Notes under the pieces: generated by a model
What the model was told of the DNA's origin: nothing
Databases searched by the model: none
The model's input: the letters and a program-made list of their open reading frames with translations, nothing else
Translations under genes and position numbers: made by a program
Part shown: in pieces, positions 23,759 to 31,770 of the stretch
Position numbering within the stretch: the stretch's first letter is position 1
How the letters are laid out: each line of letters opens with the position of its first letter
Source: Promethearchaeati archaeon
GTDB taxonomy: Archaea; Asgardarchaeota; Atabeyarchaeia; Atabeyarchaeales; Atabeyarchaeaceae
DNA length: 33,043 nt
NCBI GenBank assembly: GCA_019058495.1
Contig: JAHPYV010000007.1
Coordinates: 1 to 33,043 of the forward strand
Direction: 5' to 3'

Positions 23759-24643
23759 TTGGCGAAATGCGCTGAGTGCGGAGAATCTGTGCCTTTGCCA
23801 TATCTATGTAGACGGTGTCAGAAGTATTTCTGTGCAAAGCATAGGCTTCCAGAGTCGCATAACTGTACTGGTGCGAACGAAATCAGGAGTGAGGAGTCTT
23901 CTGAAAGTGTTAAAGCCATCTCTGCGCAGGTTCCTTCCCATCGAGAACCCATAAAGCGGGACTTGCGCAAAGACATTGACAAAGCCGAGGACCGTGCTGG
24001 ACCCTCGTATTACTACGAGACAGTTTACGGTGAGCCCTATACGGTTAGGAGGAGGGGAAAGCATTTCTCAAGGACTGAAATTGCTCACCTATTGATGGCT
24101 TTAGGTCTCCTTGCACTCTTTAGCCTTTCATTGTTTCCATCTTTCCCAATAATAAACCCTGCGTACTTCGATTTGACTTCATTCCTCATTCTGACGTTTA
24201 TTCTGTTTATTAGTTTTCTCCCGCATGAACTTATGCATAAGGCCATCGCTCAAAGGTATGGCCTGTTTGCAGAATTCAGAATGATACCGTACTATGCATT
24301 TCTGACACTTTTGACATTGTTTCTTCCCCTATTCAGAATATTCGCTCCTGGCGCCGTTATGATAGGTGGAGACGCGACTCCTCAAGCATATGGAAAGACA
24401 GCGGCAGCTGGACCCGCGACTAACCTCATAATTGGTGTTGCTATGCTTGGACTTGGTTTCGTCTTCCCTGATCTCACGGGCTTCTTCTTTCTTGGCGCTT
24501 ATCTTTGTGGCTGGCTCGCTTTCTTCAACATGATCCCTGTGGCGCCACTAGATGGTGAGAAGGTCCTCCGTTGGAGCAAAGCAATTTTCGCATTATTATT
24601 GCTAGCTTCAATCTCCTTATTCATCATCGGGCTCTTGCTTTAG
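23759..24643 (+). CDS. AN1 zinc finger fused to M50 site-2-type membrane protease
   Basis: Residues 4-36 form an AN1-type finger with exact spacing: Cys4, Cys7, Cys17, Cys20, Cys25, His28, His34, Cys36. A charged linker with a Tyr-rich patch follows. From residue ~105, six hydrophobic helices carry the metalloprotease core: HELMH (His156, Glu157, His160) and a second motif NMIPVAPLDG (Asn257 to Asp265), the M50 third-ligand site. The enzyme should cut substrates inside the membrane. The AN1 domain, which binds ubiquitin-like or other proteins in eukaryotes, would sit in the cytoplasm and may select substrates. The start is TTG (23759). It may be the first gene of a group with the MBL-fold gene, 136 nt further on. 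Confidence 0.88.
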   Translation: MAKCAECGESVPLPYLCRRCQKYFCAKHRLPESHNCTGANEIRSEESSESVKAISAQVPSHREPIKRDLRKDIDKAEDRAGPSYYYETVYGEPYTVRRRGKHFSRTEIAHLLMALGLLALFSLSLFPSFPIINPAYFDLTSFLILTFILFISFLPHELMHKAIAQRYGLFAEFRMIPYYAFLTLLTLFLPLFRIFAPGAVMIGGDATPQAYGKTAAAGPATNLIIGVAMLGLGFVFPDLTGFFFLGAYLCGWLAFFNMIPVAPLDGEKVLRWSKAIFALLLLASISLFIIGLLL

Positions 24644-24779
24644 AACTCATTGGGAGACCAGGCTGTGGTAATCCCCTTATCATGTCCATTCACTGTTATC
24701 TAGTTAACAACCTGAAATCTAGCTAGAACCAGCAGAATTAAGTGGTAAATGACCTGTAGATAATATCTGTCAGGGAGGG

Positions 24780-25742
24780 ATGAGTTTGCCTTACGAAGAA
24801 ATCACTCCCGCACTAATCAAAGTCTACGGCAAGCGTGATGGCGATGGGATTTCGAATTCAAGCTTCGTGATATTAGACAGGAAGATCGCAATCATCGACG
24901 CTGGCGCTAAGGGTGAGTTGTGGAGAGAAGTGATCGATGTTATCAAGAAACATGGAAGAGATCCCAAGAAGGAACAGAGTTATGTACTTCTGACTCATGA
25001 ACACCCTGACCACTTTGGCTCAGCTGCTGAACTCAAGGCTGCCTGCAAAGCTGAAATCTACGCTCACAGTGCGGCCGCAGACACCTTAAGGGATCCGAGT
25101 AAACTGGCAACAAAACACTTTGGCGTCTTCGGCGAGTCTAGCGGAGTGACGAATAGAGTTAAGTCGGTTTTTAGCAAGGTTACACCAGTCAATCCAGACA
25201 CCGTCTTGGGAGGGGGAGAGAAAATCGATTTGGGACTCTCATCCTTGACGGCTATACATACTGGAGGTCACTGCGCTGGACACTTGATGTACTACGATGA
25301 CTATAGGCGAGTTCTGTTTGCGGGAGATGAGGTCTTAGAAGCTCCGGGGAACCCCTGCAAGTACATGATTGACTTGACTGGGAGCGCAGATAGAAAAGAG
25401 ATCGTACTGAAAAGACTACTGGAGTTACGAATTGACCTCCTTGCCCCTTCTCACGACTCAGCGACTGCTGGCGAAGAGGTCAGAGAGCCAATTAACAGGG
25501 CGCTCGACGCGCATGAAATGTGGAAGAACGAGGTCTACGAAACAGTTAACCGACTCGGCAAAGCCTCAACCGAGGAAATCGCCAACTCCGTCCAACAAGC
25601 GCTCAGTTTGAATTGGTCAGGCGAACTGAAACAAGTTGCAGCGGCAGTGACAACAGCTGCATACCTCAGGTCCCTACGCCTCAAAGGCCAGGTTCAGGAA
25701 TCTGAAGAAAAGAAAGGGCAGAAACAGTGGACCTCAAACTAG
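24780..25742 (+). CDS. MBL-fold metallo-hydrolase with winged-helix tail
   Basis: The metal-binding motifs of the metallo-beta-lactamase fold are clear: THEHPDH (residues 72-78), HTGGHCAGH (160-168), the bridging Asp183 in FAGDEV, and SHDSA near residue 230. The C-terminal ~80 residues (NRALDAHEMWKNEVYETV, then STEEIANSV) form a helical winged-helix-like tail seen in LACTB2-type hydrolases and RNases. The substrate could be a thioester, lactone or RNA; sequence alone does not tell. GGGAGGG abuts the ATG at 24780; TTG 24786 lies at a better spacing (about six nt) and may be the real start. Confidence 0.85.
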   Translation: MSLPYEEITPALIKVYGKRDGDGISNSSFVILDRKIAIIDAGAKGELWREVIDVIKKHGRDPKKEQSYVLLTHEHPDHFGSAAELKAACKAEIYAHSAAADTLRDPSKLATKHFGVFGESSGVTNRVKSVFSKVTPVNPDTVLGGGEKIDLGLSSLTAIHTGGHCAGHLMYYDDYRRVLFAGDEVLEAPGNPCKYMIDLTGSADRKEIVLKRLLELRIDLLAPSHDSATAGEEVREPINRALDAHEMWKNEVYETVNRLGKASTEEIANSVQQALSLNWSGELKQVAAAVTTAAYLRSLRLKGQVQESEEKKGQKQWTSN

Positions 25743-25794
25743 AATTCAGTATTCAGTGAAGTTCACCCATGAAGGTTTCTAGGAGAAACTTGTC

Positions 25795-26643
25795 TTGCCT
25801 CAGAAAATGTGTTTCCCTGTCAATCATTTCCCGCCAACCATTGCGCAGAGAAGGAGGTTCTATTCGACTGAGTTCAAAATGGAAGACGCGAAAAACTGGC
25901 TCAATCACCTCCCTGAGCCCCTTAGAAACCCACTCTTTCTAGTTGATGTAGGAACTGAAAGCGGCATAGCTCGAAAGGTCTTTAGATCCTCTCGAGGCGG
26001 ACTGCTTTTCTTCTCACTGGACGATGTGAGTAAGCTGAGAGACGAGTTGGTTAATTTCGCTCCAGAAGATGTCTACTACGATAGGAACCTCTACATAGAC
26101 AAAGAGGAATGCGTTAGGTGTAAGAAGAGTAGGAAGCATGAAGACTGCGCAGCTTGTGAGAATATTACTGGGCAACACGTGATGTTTGATATCGATCCTG
26201 AGAACATTAATTGCCCGAACTGCGGAACACTAGGCGAAAGAATGGCAACAAAATCGATGTATCGGTTCTGTTATATATGCTTCAAGAAAGCTGCAATCAA
26301 TACCGTCAAGCTCTATAGGATTCTCATTCAGAAAGGGTACCACGACCTTGAAGTCATCTATTCTGGGCGTGGCTTCCACATATGTCTTGAAGATCCCGAC
26401 GCATACGCGCTCAGCTTTGAAGAGAGAGGCAAACTTGGTAGGTGGGTGAAGGAGAATTGTGGGATACCGATAGATCCATGGGTCACAAGAGGAGGAACAA
26501 GACTTGCAAGACTGCCTTATTCCCTTCACGGGCTTGTGGGCAAAATCGTCACACCTGTCAAGATTGATGATGTGACAAGAATGAATCCTTCACGCGATAG
26601 GAATCTTACCCCTGCCTCATTCCAGAACAAAAGAGTCATCTGA
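25795..26643 (+). CDS. Primase-small-subunit-like (PriS-related) protein with zinc-binding insertions
   Basis: The order of motifs follows archaeal PriS: FYSTEF at the N-terminus, FDID (Asp132, Asp134; metal-binding pair), SGRGFH (190-195) and the segment VTRGGTRLARLPYSLHG (230-246), where genuine primases have V-T-x-D-x-x-R-L before the SLHG motif. The third catalytic Asp is thus Gly233 here. Two cysteine sets are present: Cys106/109/118/121 and Cys140/143/159/162, the second like the PriS zinc knuckle. At 282 residues it is shorter than usual (330-350). It is probably a paralogue with altered or no polymerase activity. The start is TTG 25795, with AGGAG nine nt upstream. It follows the MBL gene by 52 nt. 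Confidence 0.72.
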   Translation: MPQKMCFPVNHFPPTIAQRRRFYSTEFKMEDAKNWLNHLPEPLRNPLFLVDVGTESGIARKVFRSSRGGLLFFSLDDVSKLRDELVNFAPEDVYYDRNLYIDKEECVRCKKSRKHEDCAACENITGQHVMFDIDPENINCPNCGTLGERMATKSMYRFCYICFKKAAINTVKLYRILIQKGYHDLEVIYSGRGFHICLEDPDAYALSFEERGKLGRWVKENCGIPIDPWVTRGGTRLARLPYSLHGLVGKIVTPVKIDDVTRMNPSRDRNLTPASFQNKRVI

Positions 26644-26756
26644 TGTCAAAATGGAACTGTGCGAGCTATGACACAAAACCAAAAGAAAAGGAAGGGGACT
26701 TTGGAAGAAAATACTACGCATACTGTCTGAACAGCGTTTGCTAATTGCGCGATTTA

Positions 26757-26954
26757 CTATTTCTTCTTTTTCTTTGTCGCTTTCTTCTTTACTGGTTTCT
26801 TCTTTACCGGTTTCTTCTTTGCTTGCTTCTTCTTCTTAACGGTCACTTTTTTCGCTGGCGCTTCTTTCTTCTTGTAGTATTCTTCCTTTTTCTTGATGTA
26901 CTCCTCTTTCTTCTGTGCCTCCTCCGGTGTAGGTTCCATAGGTGTAGGTTCCAT
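26757..26954 (-). CDS. Lysine-rich histone-H1-like basic peptide
   Basis: About 65 residues, more than one-third lysine. After the start MEPTPMEPTPEEAQKKEEY, it alternates lysine-rich blocks, ending in a PVKKKPVKKKATKKKKK-like tail. Such tails bind nucleic acid and recall histone H1 or HC1 proteins. ATG 26954 was chosen because GGAGAGG lies five nt before it; the longer frame (ATG 26978) adds eight residues upstream of that site. A TATA-like ATTATACAATC lies upstream on the minus strand (about 26985-26995). The Met-Glu-Pro-Thr-Pro unit is duplicated, so length may vary between strains. Confidence 0.6.
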   Translation of the reverse strand: MEPTPMEPTPEEAQKKEEYIKKKEEYYKKKEAPAKKVTVKKKKQAKKKPVKKKPVKKKATKKKKK

Positions 26955-26955
26955 A
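26926..26955 (-). repeat. Tandem 15-nt direct repeat in the Lys-rich gene
   Basis: GGTGTAGGTTCCATA (plus-strand sequence) occurs twice in tandem, 26926-26940 and 26941-26955. It encodes the duplicated Met-Glu-Pro-Thr-Pro at the start of the minus-strand gene. Confidence 0.85.
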
Positions 26956-27174
26956 GCAACCTCTCCTAGAAAATTCACATGTTGATTGTATAATATGTCT
27001 ATATCTCACTTAATTACGTATCGGTGGTCCTACCCCAGGGCTGCGATGGCATATTGTACCGGATTGGAATCTATCTTGTCGAGGGCCAAGATTAGTACGG
27101 ATGAGTCGCTCATTTACCAACAATGGAAGGCCCAATCGCGTTCAAGGTAGTATCTTAGTCAACAACCTGCACAT

Positions 27175-27182
27175 TTTAAATA
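27175..27182 (+). promoter_or_regulatory. TATA box of the DegT gene
   Basis: TTTAAATA lies 48-55 nt before the ATG at 27230 and would place a transcript start near 27205. This excludes the in-frame ATG at 27101 as a start and leaves a short leader. Confidence 0.5.
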
Positions 27183-27229
27183 TTATAGTCTCCTTATGCG
27201 TTGAGAACCGTCAGAGAGCTGATGCAATC

Positions 27230-28354
27230 ATGATACCGATAAACAGGCCGATCATCGGTCAAGAGGAAAAAGACGAGGTTCAGAAGGTGTTGGAGTCAGG
27301 AATTGTGACTAATCGTTTGGGCGAAGGACCGATGAACAAAGCTTTTCAGAACGAACTTTCAGAATTCATTGGAGTAAAGCGGGTTCTGACGGTGAGTTCT
27401 GGGACTGCCGCGCTTCATTCTGCCTTGCTTGCTGGAGGAGTTAAGAACGGTGACGAGGTCATTGTACCACCATTCACGTTCGTGGCTACGGCAAATGTTG
27501 CCCTTCTTGTCGGCGCCAAGCCAGTCTTCGCCGACATAGAACCAAGGACTTACACGCTGGACCCAAACAGGTTCAAGAAAGCAATCACTAAGAGAACCAA
27601 AGCTGTGATTCCAGTTCACTTATACGGGCATCCCGCCGACATGGATCCCATAATGGAAATAGCTGAGGACAAGGGAATTCTCGTTATCGAGGATTGTGCT
27701 CAGTCCATAGGTGCAGAATATAAAGGTAAGAAGACAGGGTCAATTGGGCACATAGGCTGCTATTCATTCTACGCCAGCAAGAACATGACGACAGGTGAAG
27801 GGGGAGCAGTGACCACAAACGACGATGAACTCGCTGAGAAAGTCTGGATGATAAGGAGACACGGCGAAAAGGAAGAATACCAATGCCAGATGCTGGGCCA
27901 CAACTATAGGATGCCTGAGATCGAAGCAGCCATAGGAAGAGTCCAATTGAGAAAGTTGCCCTCATTCATGGAGGCTAGAACAAAGAATGCTAGGGCGCTC
28001 ACGGAAGGTCTCAAGGACCTGTCAGCGTTAGAGCTACCAATAGTAAAAGACTGGGCGAAACATGCGTGGTATCTGTACACAACCCGTGTTAGAAAAGAGA
28101 AATCACCAGTGGAACGCAACGATCTGATGAAGAAACTAAGTGAGAATGGAATCACCGCAGCAGCGTATTATGAATCACCGATACATCTCTCACCGTATTA
28201 TGTTAAGACTTACAGATACAAGAAGGGGTCTTTTCCAGAATCAGAGAAGGCTGCGGACGAAGTTATGTCAATTCCGTGTCACCCAGCTGTTACAGACCGC
28301 GACCTCACAAGGATACTAGAAACGTTGTACAGGCTACTCAAACAGCAAGACTAA
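27230..28354 (+). CDS. DegT/DnrJ/EryC1-family PLP aminotransferase (sugar aminotransferase)
   Basis: The family opening is present: MIPINRPIIGQEEKDEVQKV with the double-glycine GEGPMNKAF, then SSGTAALHSALLA, the substrate cleft VPPFTFVATAN, VIEDCAQSIGAEYKGK and the PLP-binding Lys in SFYASKNMTTGEGG. The end AITKR/HPAVTDRDL is typical of sugar aminotransferases. They convert UDP- or dTDP-ketosugars to aminosugars for cell-surface glycans or secondary metabolites. The start at 27230 was chosen over the in-frame ATG at 27101 because the TATA box at 27175-27182 lies inside that longer reading frame. No sugar-modifying neighbour is adjacent; AglB lies 3.4 kb away. The product has 374 residues. Confidence 0.9.
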   Translation: MIPINRPIIGQEEKDEVQKVLESGIVTNRLGEGPMNKAFQNELSEFIGVKRVLTVSSGTAALHSALLAGGVKNGDEVIVPPFTFVATANVALLVGAKPVFADIEPRTYTLDPNRFKKAITKRTKAVIPVHLYGHPADMDPIMEIAEDKGILVIEDCAQSIGAEYKGKKTGSIGHIGCYSFYASKNMTTGEGGAVTTNDDELAEKVWMIRRHGEKEEYQCQMLGHNYRMPEIEAAIGRVQLRKLPSFMEARTKNARALTEGLKDLSALELPIVKDWAKHAWYLYTTRVRKEKSPVERNDLMKKLSENGITAAAYYESPIHLSPYYVKTYRYKKGSFPESEKAADEVMSIPCHPAVTDRDLTRILETLYRLLKQQD

Positions 28355-28442
28355 GATTGAAGTCTGATTCTCAAACACATCTCTAAGAAGATAGCAGAGA
28401 CATCTAGGATCACGAGGATACTCTTACTGTGACAAGTAGTTA

Positions 28443-28534
28443 GAGGCGCGGTGGAGGAGGGGATTGTCCCCAAGGACGATACGTCTCTTGGAGGGGACTT
28501 CTTCTAAAAAGAAGAAATAGGAAAGCCGCGCCTC
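28443..28534. ncRNA. Structured intergenic element with a 9-bp closing stem (candidate ncRNA)
   Basis: The 9-nt segment GAGGCGCGG (28443-28451) is fully complementary to CCGCGCCTC (28526-28534). Inside lie a long hairpin GTCCCC...GGGGAC (28466-28471 with 28493-28498) that continues inward with AAG/CTT and GACG/CGTC around an ATA loop, and a 7-bp hairpin TTCTTCT/AGAAGAA (28499-28505 with 28510-28516). GGGGA at 28459-28463 competes with 28493-28497 for the same TCCCC, so two alternative folds exist. An ACA triplet follows the outer stem at 28537-28539. The element lies between convergent genes, so the strand is undecided. It may be an ncRNA, a bidirectional terminator or part of a mobile element. 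I recognise no known RNA family. Confidence 0.55.
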
Positions 28535-28632
28535 CAACAGCGAACTTACATTATCAGGCAGACGATTTTAATGTCGTGGTGTAATTCACGCTACTACTAC
28601 TCTCAGTAGTTGCATTTTGCGATGTTCGCTAT

Positions 28633-28638
28633 AAAAAA
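28633..28638 (-). terminator. U-tract after the restored FAD-oxidoreductase stop
   Basis: On the minus strand, six T follow 12 nt after the TGA at 28651-28653. This suits an archaeal terminator and supports 28651 as the original gene end rather than the internal stop at 28861. Confidence 0.45.
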
Positions 28639-28650
28639 GGAGGTTTGCTT

Positions 28651-28860
28651 TCAGTCATTTGTGATCGTCTCAGCACATCTTTTCGCTGAGTGGAAAGCGA
28701 TGTCACTTCTCCCACCCTCCCCATCATAACAATCACCAGCAAAGTATAGGCCTTTTACGGGTCCGATGACCCCAATTTTATTCTTCCTTGACTGCGCGAG
28801 TGTAGGAAGACCCCCCGACAATCTCCATAGAGATTCTCCTTTTTCATAATGTAGCTTCGT
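28651..28860 (-). pseudogene. C-terminal part of the FAD oxidoreductase, behind an in-frame TGA
   Basis: Reading on from the TGA at 28861-28863 without any frame change gives 69 more codons, ending in TGA at 28651-28653. They include VKGLYFAGDCYDGEGGRSD followed by IAFHSAKRCAETI. GLYFAGD is the conserved C-terminal FAD-contact motif of phytoene-desaturase-type enzymes, so this belongs to the gene upstream. Only one nonsense codon separates the two parts. No ribosome site or start precedes this segment. Confidence 0.8.
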
Positions 28861-29943
28861 TCATTTTAGGAAAAACATCTTAAGTACAAGAGTCTCAAGG
28901 ATTTCAAAAGAATGCTCGACCAGATTCCTGTTGCTCACTTCCTCAGGCGGAAGGACACTCAGAAACGTCGCAAGTTGCTCTCCAGATGGAGCCACGGATG
29001 AATCGATGTTAGATGTGAACTGCCCCAGTATGAATGGGTCATCGACAGCAACTATTCCATTCAGGCTAGAGACTTTCTCAAGCAAGCCGAAATCCACCGC
29101 GACACGAGATGTTGGAGTCACGAATGTTGCACTCTTAAGGAATTCATGTCCAAGGTCATCCTCGGAGACAATGTTATGAAGGTGTTGACAAGGAGCAGCA
29201 CAGACGACGTTTTCAGCTTCTATTCTCGCGCCTTCTGCGATAACAGCACTGGCTCTCCTATTATCATCTACTACGATCTTCTCGGCTTTTGTGCAAGTCT
29301 TCACCTGTCCACCTTGCGCGGCTATAATGGCAAGTAGTTTCTCGATTATCGTCTTCCACCCTCCCTTAGGGTAGCCAACGGATTTTCCGGCTCTAAGCGC
29401 ACCAGATATTACGGTGAATACCTCTCCTGCCGAGAGGTCCGCGGGCGAATGAGTTGTAATACACAACTTACTGGTCAGCCGCATGATCCCGTCAAGCGGC
29501 ACGCTGCCCCCAACGTCCTTTAGCCAATGTGCGACTGATGTATCAAGAACCTTCTCAAGGGGTGTTCCGATGATTTTCGCCAGAAGGATCCCGGCAGCCT
29601 TCTTGTCTTCATTGTCAAGGAGTGGAGTTCTTCTCAAGACATCTGCTTTAGTTGGCAGCTCAAGCCGTCGACCTTCATGAAACAACTTTTCCTCCCCCGG
29701 TTCCAAGACTTCAAGCTTGTCACCTAGCATTTTGAATACTTGCTCAGCAACTCTTCTGTCGCCAAACCTGAGTAGATGAATTCCCCAGTCTACGATATAC
29801 CCACTCTTGTATGCAATGCTGTTGGCCCTGCCGCCTAGCGTCGTGCTTTGCTCAAGTAAAAGTGTCTTGAACCCTTTCTTGCACAGGAGCGCTCCAGTAG
29901 CGAGGCCTCCTACGCCGCCTCCGATGACAACGACATCATACAT
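28861..29943 (-). CDS. Phytoene-desaturase-type FAD/NAD(P)-binding oxidoreductase, truncated by in-frame TGA
   Basis: The N-terminus has the dinucleotide fold VVIGGGVGGLATGALLCKKG and the second FAD motif LLEQSTTLGGRANS; WGIHLLRFGD, PKGGWKTIIEKLLAII and VVCAAPCQHL follow. These fit the amine-oxidase/phytoene-desaturase group, which also includes prenyl reductases. The 360 residues stop at KMFFLK before the GLYFAGD motif, which is found in frame downstream to 28651; the intact protein would have about 430 residues. GGTGA lies seven nt before the ATG. Loss of the C-terminal FAD contact should abolish activity unless the TGA is read through or is an error. The gene follows serS on the same strand after 131 nt. 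Confidence 0.85.
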   Translation of the reverse strand: MYDVVVIGGGVGGLATGALLCKKGFKTLLLEQSTTLGGRANSIAYKSGYIVDWGIHLLRFGDRRVAEQVFKMLGDKLEVLEPGEEKLFHEGRRLELPTKADVLRRTPLLDNEDKKAAGILLAKIIGTPLEKVLDTSVAHWLKDVGGSVPLDGIMRLTSKLCITTHSPADLSAGEVFTVISGALRAGKSVGYPKGGWKTIIEKLLAIIAAQGGQVKTCTKAEKIVVDDNRRASAVIAEGARIEAENVVCAAPCQHLHNIVSEDDLGHEFLKSATFVTPTSRVAVDFGLLEKVSSLNGIVAVDDPFILGQFTSNIDSSVAPSGEQLATFLSVLPPEEVSNRNLVEHSFEILETLVLKMFFLK

Positions 29944-30074
29944 GCTTCGTCACCAGTACAGTAACGACCAGGCTCGCTATGACCGTTTAGCGCATCCTCA
30001 GTGCGGACAACGTAGAGGAAATAGAAGTGATCGTTTTTGATCGAAAAGTGCCTTTCAGAGGCTCCTACTGATGC

Positions 30075-31361
30075 TTATCTCTTTTTTCTGATTTCTTCAA
30101 GGCCCCCCATGTAAGGGACAAGCACTTTCGGTATCTTTATTGAGCCATCTCTCTGTTGGTAATTCTCCACTATGGCTACTATAGTTCTCTGTGTGGCTAT
30201 TGCCGTACTGTTTAACGTGTGTACGAACTCGGATTTCTCTCCTGTCTTCTCCCTATATCTGATGTTCAGTCTTCTTGCTTGGTAGTCTGTGCAGTTGCTG
30301 CATGATACGAGTTCTCTGAACATTTTTTGGACTGGCATCCATCCTTCAATGTCGTATTTCTTGGCTGCGACAGTCCCTATGTCCCCTGTACATATATTCA
30401 CTACTCTGTACGGTATGCCTAGTTTCTGGTATATTGCTTCTGCATTGGCTAACAGCCCTTCATGAAGACTCCATGAATCAATTGGCTTGCAGAAGATGAA
30501 CTGTTCAATCTTGTTGAATTGATGAACCCTAAAGATCCCCTTAGTGTCTTTACCGTGAGCCCCAGCCTCTTTCCTAAAACAGGGGCTGATGCCTGCGCAT
30601 TTAAGCGGGAGACTTTCCACGGGCAGAACCTCATTCATGAACATGGCGCCCATGGGATGCTCCGACGTAGCAATCAGGTATAGATCTTCTCCATCAACTT
30701 TGTATAGAGTATCTTCAAAGTCGGCCAATGAAGTGACTCCTTCATATGGTTCTTTCTTAATCATGAAAGGTGGCTCGATCAACACGAATCCTTTCTCTCT
30801 TAGAAAATCTAATGCAAATCTCTCCAAGGCGAGTTCCAGTAGTACGGCCTCGTTTTTCATGTAATAGAAACGTGCACCGGAGACTTTTGCTGCTCGGTCT
30901 AAGTCGAGCAAGTCCAAGTCGGCCATAAGATCTATGTGACTCTTTGGTTTGAAATCATGCTCCTTTGTATCACCCCAGCGCCTCATCTCAACGTTTTCAC
31001 TGTCGTCTTTGCCAATGGGAACAGAGTCATGAAGAATATTCGGGAGTCTCATCAGTATGTATTTAGTCTTCCCTTCCAAGATCTCTATTTCTTCTTCGAT
31101 CTTCTTTATTTCGCCTGGGATTCGCTGCGTCTCTTTTAGCTCCTTTGATACGTCGGCGTTCTTACGCTTCAGTTCAGCTATCTTTTCAGACAACAGATTT
31201 CTTCGATGCCTTAGTTGTTCGACCTGTTTCTTAGCGTCTCTCCATTTCTCATCGAGGGCGAGTAGCCTGTCAACCCAAGCTGCTTTCTCTGTGTCGCCAC
31301 GCTTGCTGAGGCTTTCCTTCACGATTTCAGGGTGTTCCCTAATCAGTTTGATGTCAAGCAT
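30075..31361 (-). CDS. serS: Seryl-tRNA synthetase (bacterial-like class II type)
   Basis: The 428-residue enzyme charges tRNA-Ser. It begins MLDIKLIREHPEIVKESLSK with the long antiparallel coiled-coil tRNA-binding arm (about residues 30-100). Class II motifs follow: CFRKEAGAHGKDTKGIFRVHQF (motif 2) and a C-terminal TLNSTAIATQRTIVAIVENYQ with the motif-3 Arg. This is the common SerRS type, not the rare methanogen form. The start ATG has AGAGGTTACTAGC upstream. The length is standard and all motifs look intact. It is probably the first gene of a two-gene unit with the FAD oxidoreductase. Confidence 0.95.
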   Translation of the reverse strand: MLDIKLIREHPEIVKESLSKRGDTEKAAWVDRLLALDEKWRDAKKQVEQLRHRRNLLSEKIAELKRKNADVSKELKETQRIPGEIKKIEEEIEILEGKTKYILMRLPNILHDSVPIGKDDSENVEMRRWGDTKEHDFKPKSHIDLMADLDLLDLDRAAKVSGARFYYMKNEAVLLELALERFALDFLREKGFVLIEPPFMIKKEPYEGVTSLADFEDTLYKVDGEDLYLIATSEHPMGAMFMNEVLPVESLPLKCAGISPCFRKEAGAHGKDTKGIFRVHQFNKIEQFIFCKPIDSWSLHEGLLANAEAIYQKLGIPYRVVNICTGDIGTVAAKKYDIEGWMPVQKMFRELVSCSNCTDYQARRLNIRYREKTGEKSEFVHTLNSTAIATQRTIVAIVENYQQRDGSIKIPKVLVPYMGGLEEIRKKR

Positions 31362-31770
31362 GCTAGTAACCTCTTAGCTCAGCTGGTCAGTCTGCTCCAC
31401 TAATACTCAATTCTTGTGGTATAGTAAGACGCCGTCCTCCGCAAATAGGAGCGCAGACGTAAATTCTTCTTGCAGGGCCGCACAGAAAGGTATTCGATCT
31501 CAAACTTAAATCTTATTGCCCCAATATGCCCAAACGGCATGCGTATGAAGATGATGAGAGGCCAGATCCACGTATGACGGGAATCGCGCGTTCAGGTGAG
31601 GGAAAGTTTATATCGCAGCTTTCTCGAATGTCAGACTGACCGTAAAATATATGAGGAACTAACCATAATTCGGTTTTTAAATCTACGCTGCTATTACAAG
31701 CGTCTTGTCCATCTGGAGGTTTCGAATCATTTCATCCGCCTGGCGATCCTTCAAGAGCCTTCTCGGGAAG
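31362..31770. other. Divergent promoter region between serS and STT3
   Basis: No confident gene. A 37-codon frame (ATG 31526 to TGA 31639) with a basic-acidic composition follows AACTTAAATCTTA, but there is no ribosome site. TTTATATC at about 31607 and TTTTTAAAT at 31674-31682 are TATA candidates for the plus-strand STT3 gene. Confidence 0.4.
31674..31682 (+). promoter_or_regulatory. TATA-like box before STT3
   Basis: TTTTTAAAT would place a transcript start near 31705, where an in-frame TTG lies. A leaderless start there, or the ATG at 31771, would both be compatible. Confidence 0.4.

Noticed and set aside
27101-27229. N-terminal extension of the DegT aminotransferase from ATG 27101.
   Set aside because: The extension has no family similarity and spans the TATA box at 27175-27182.
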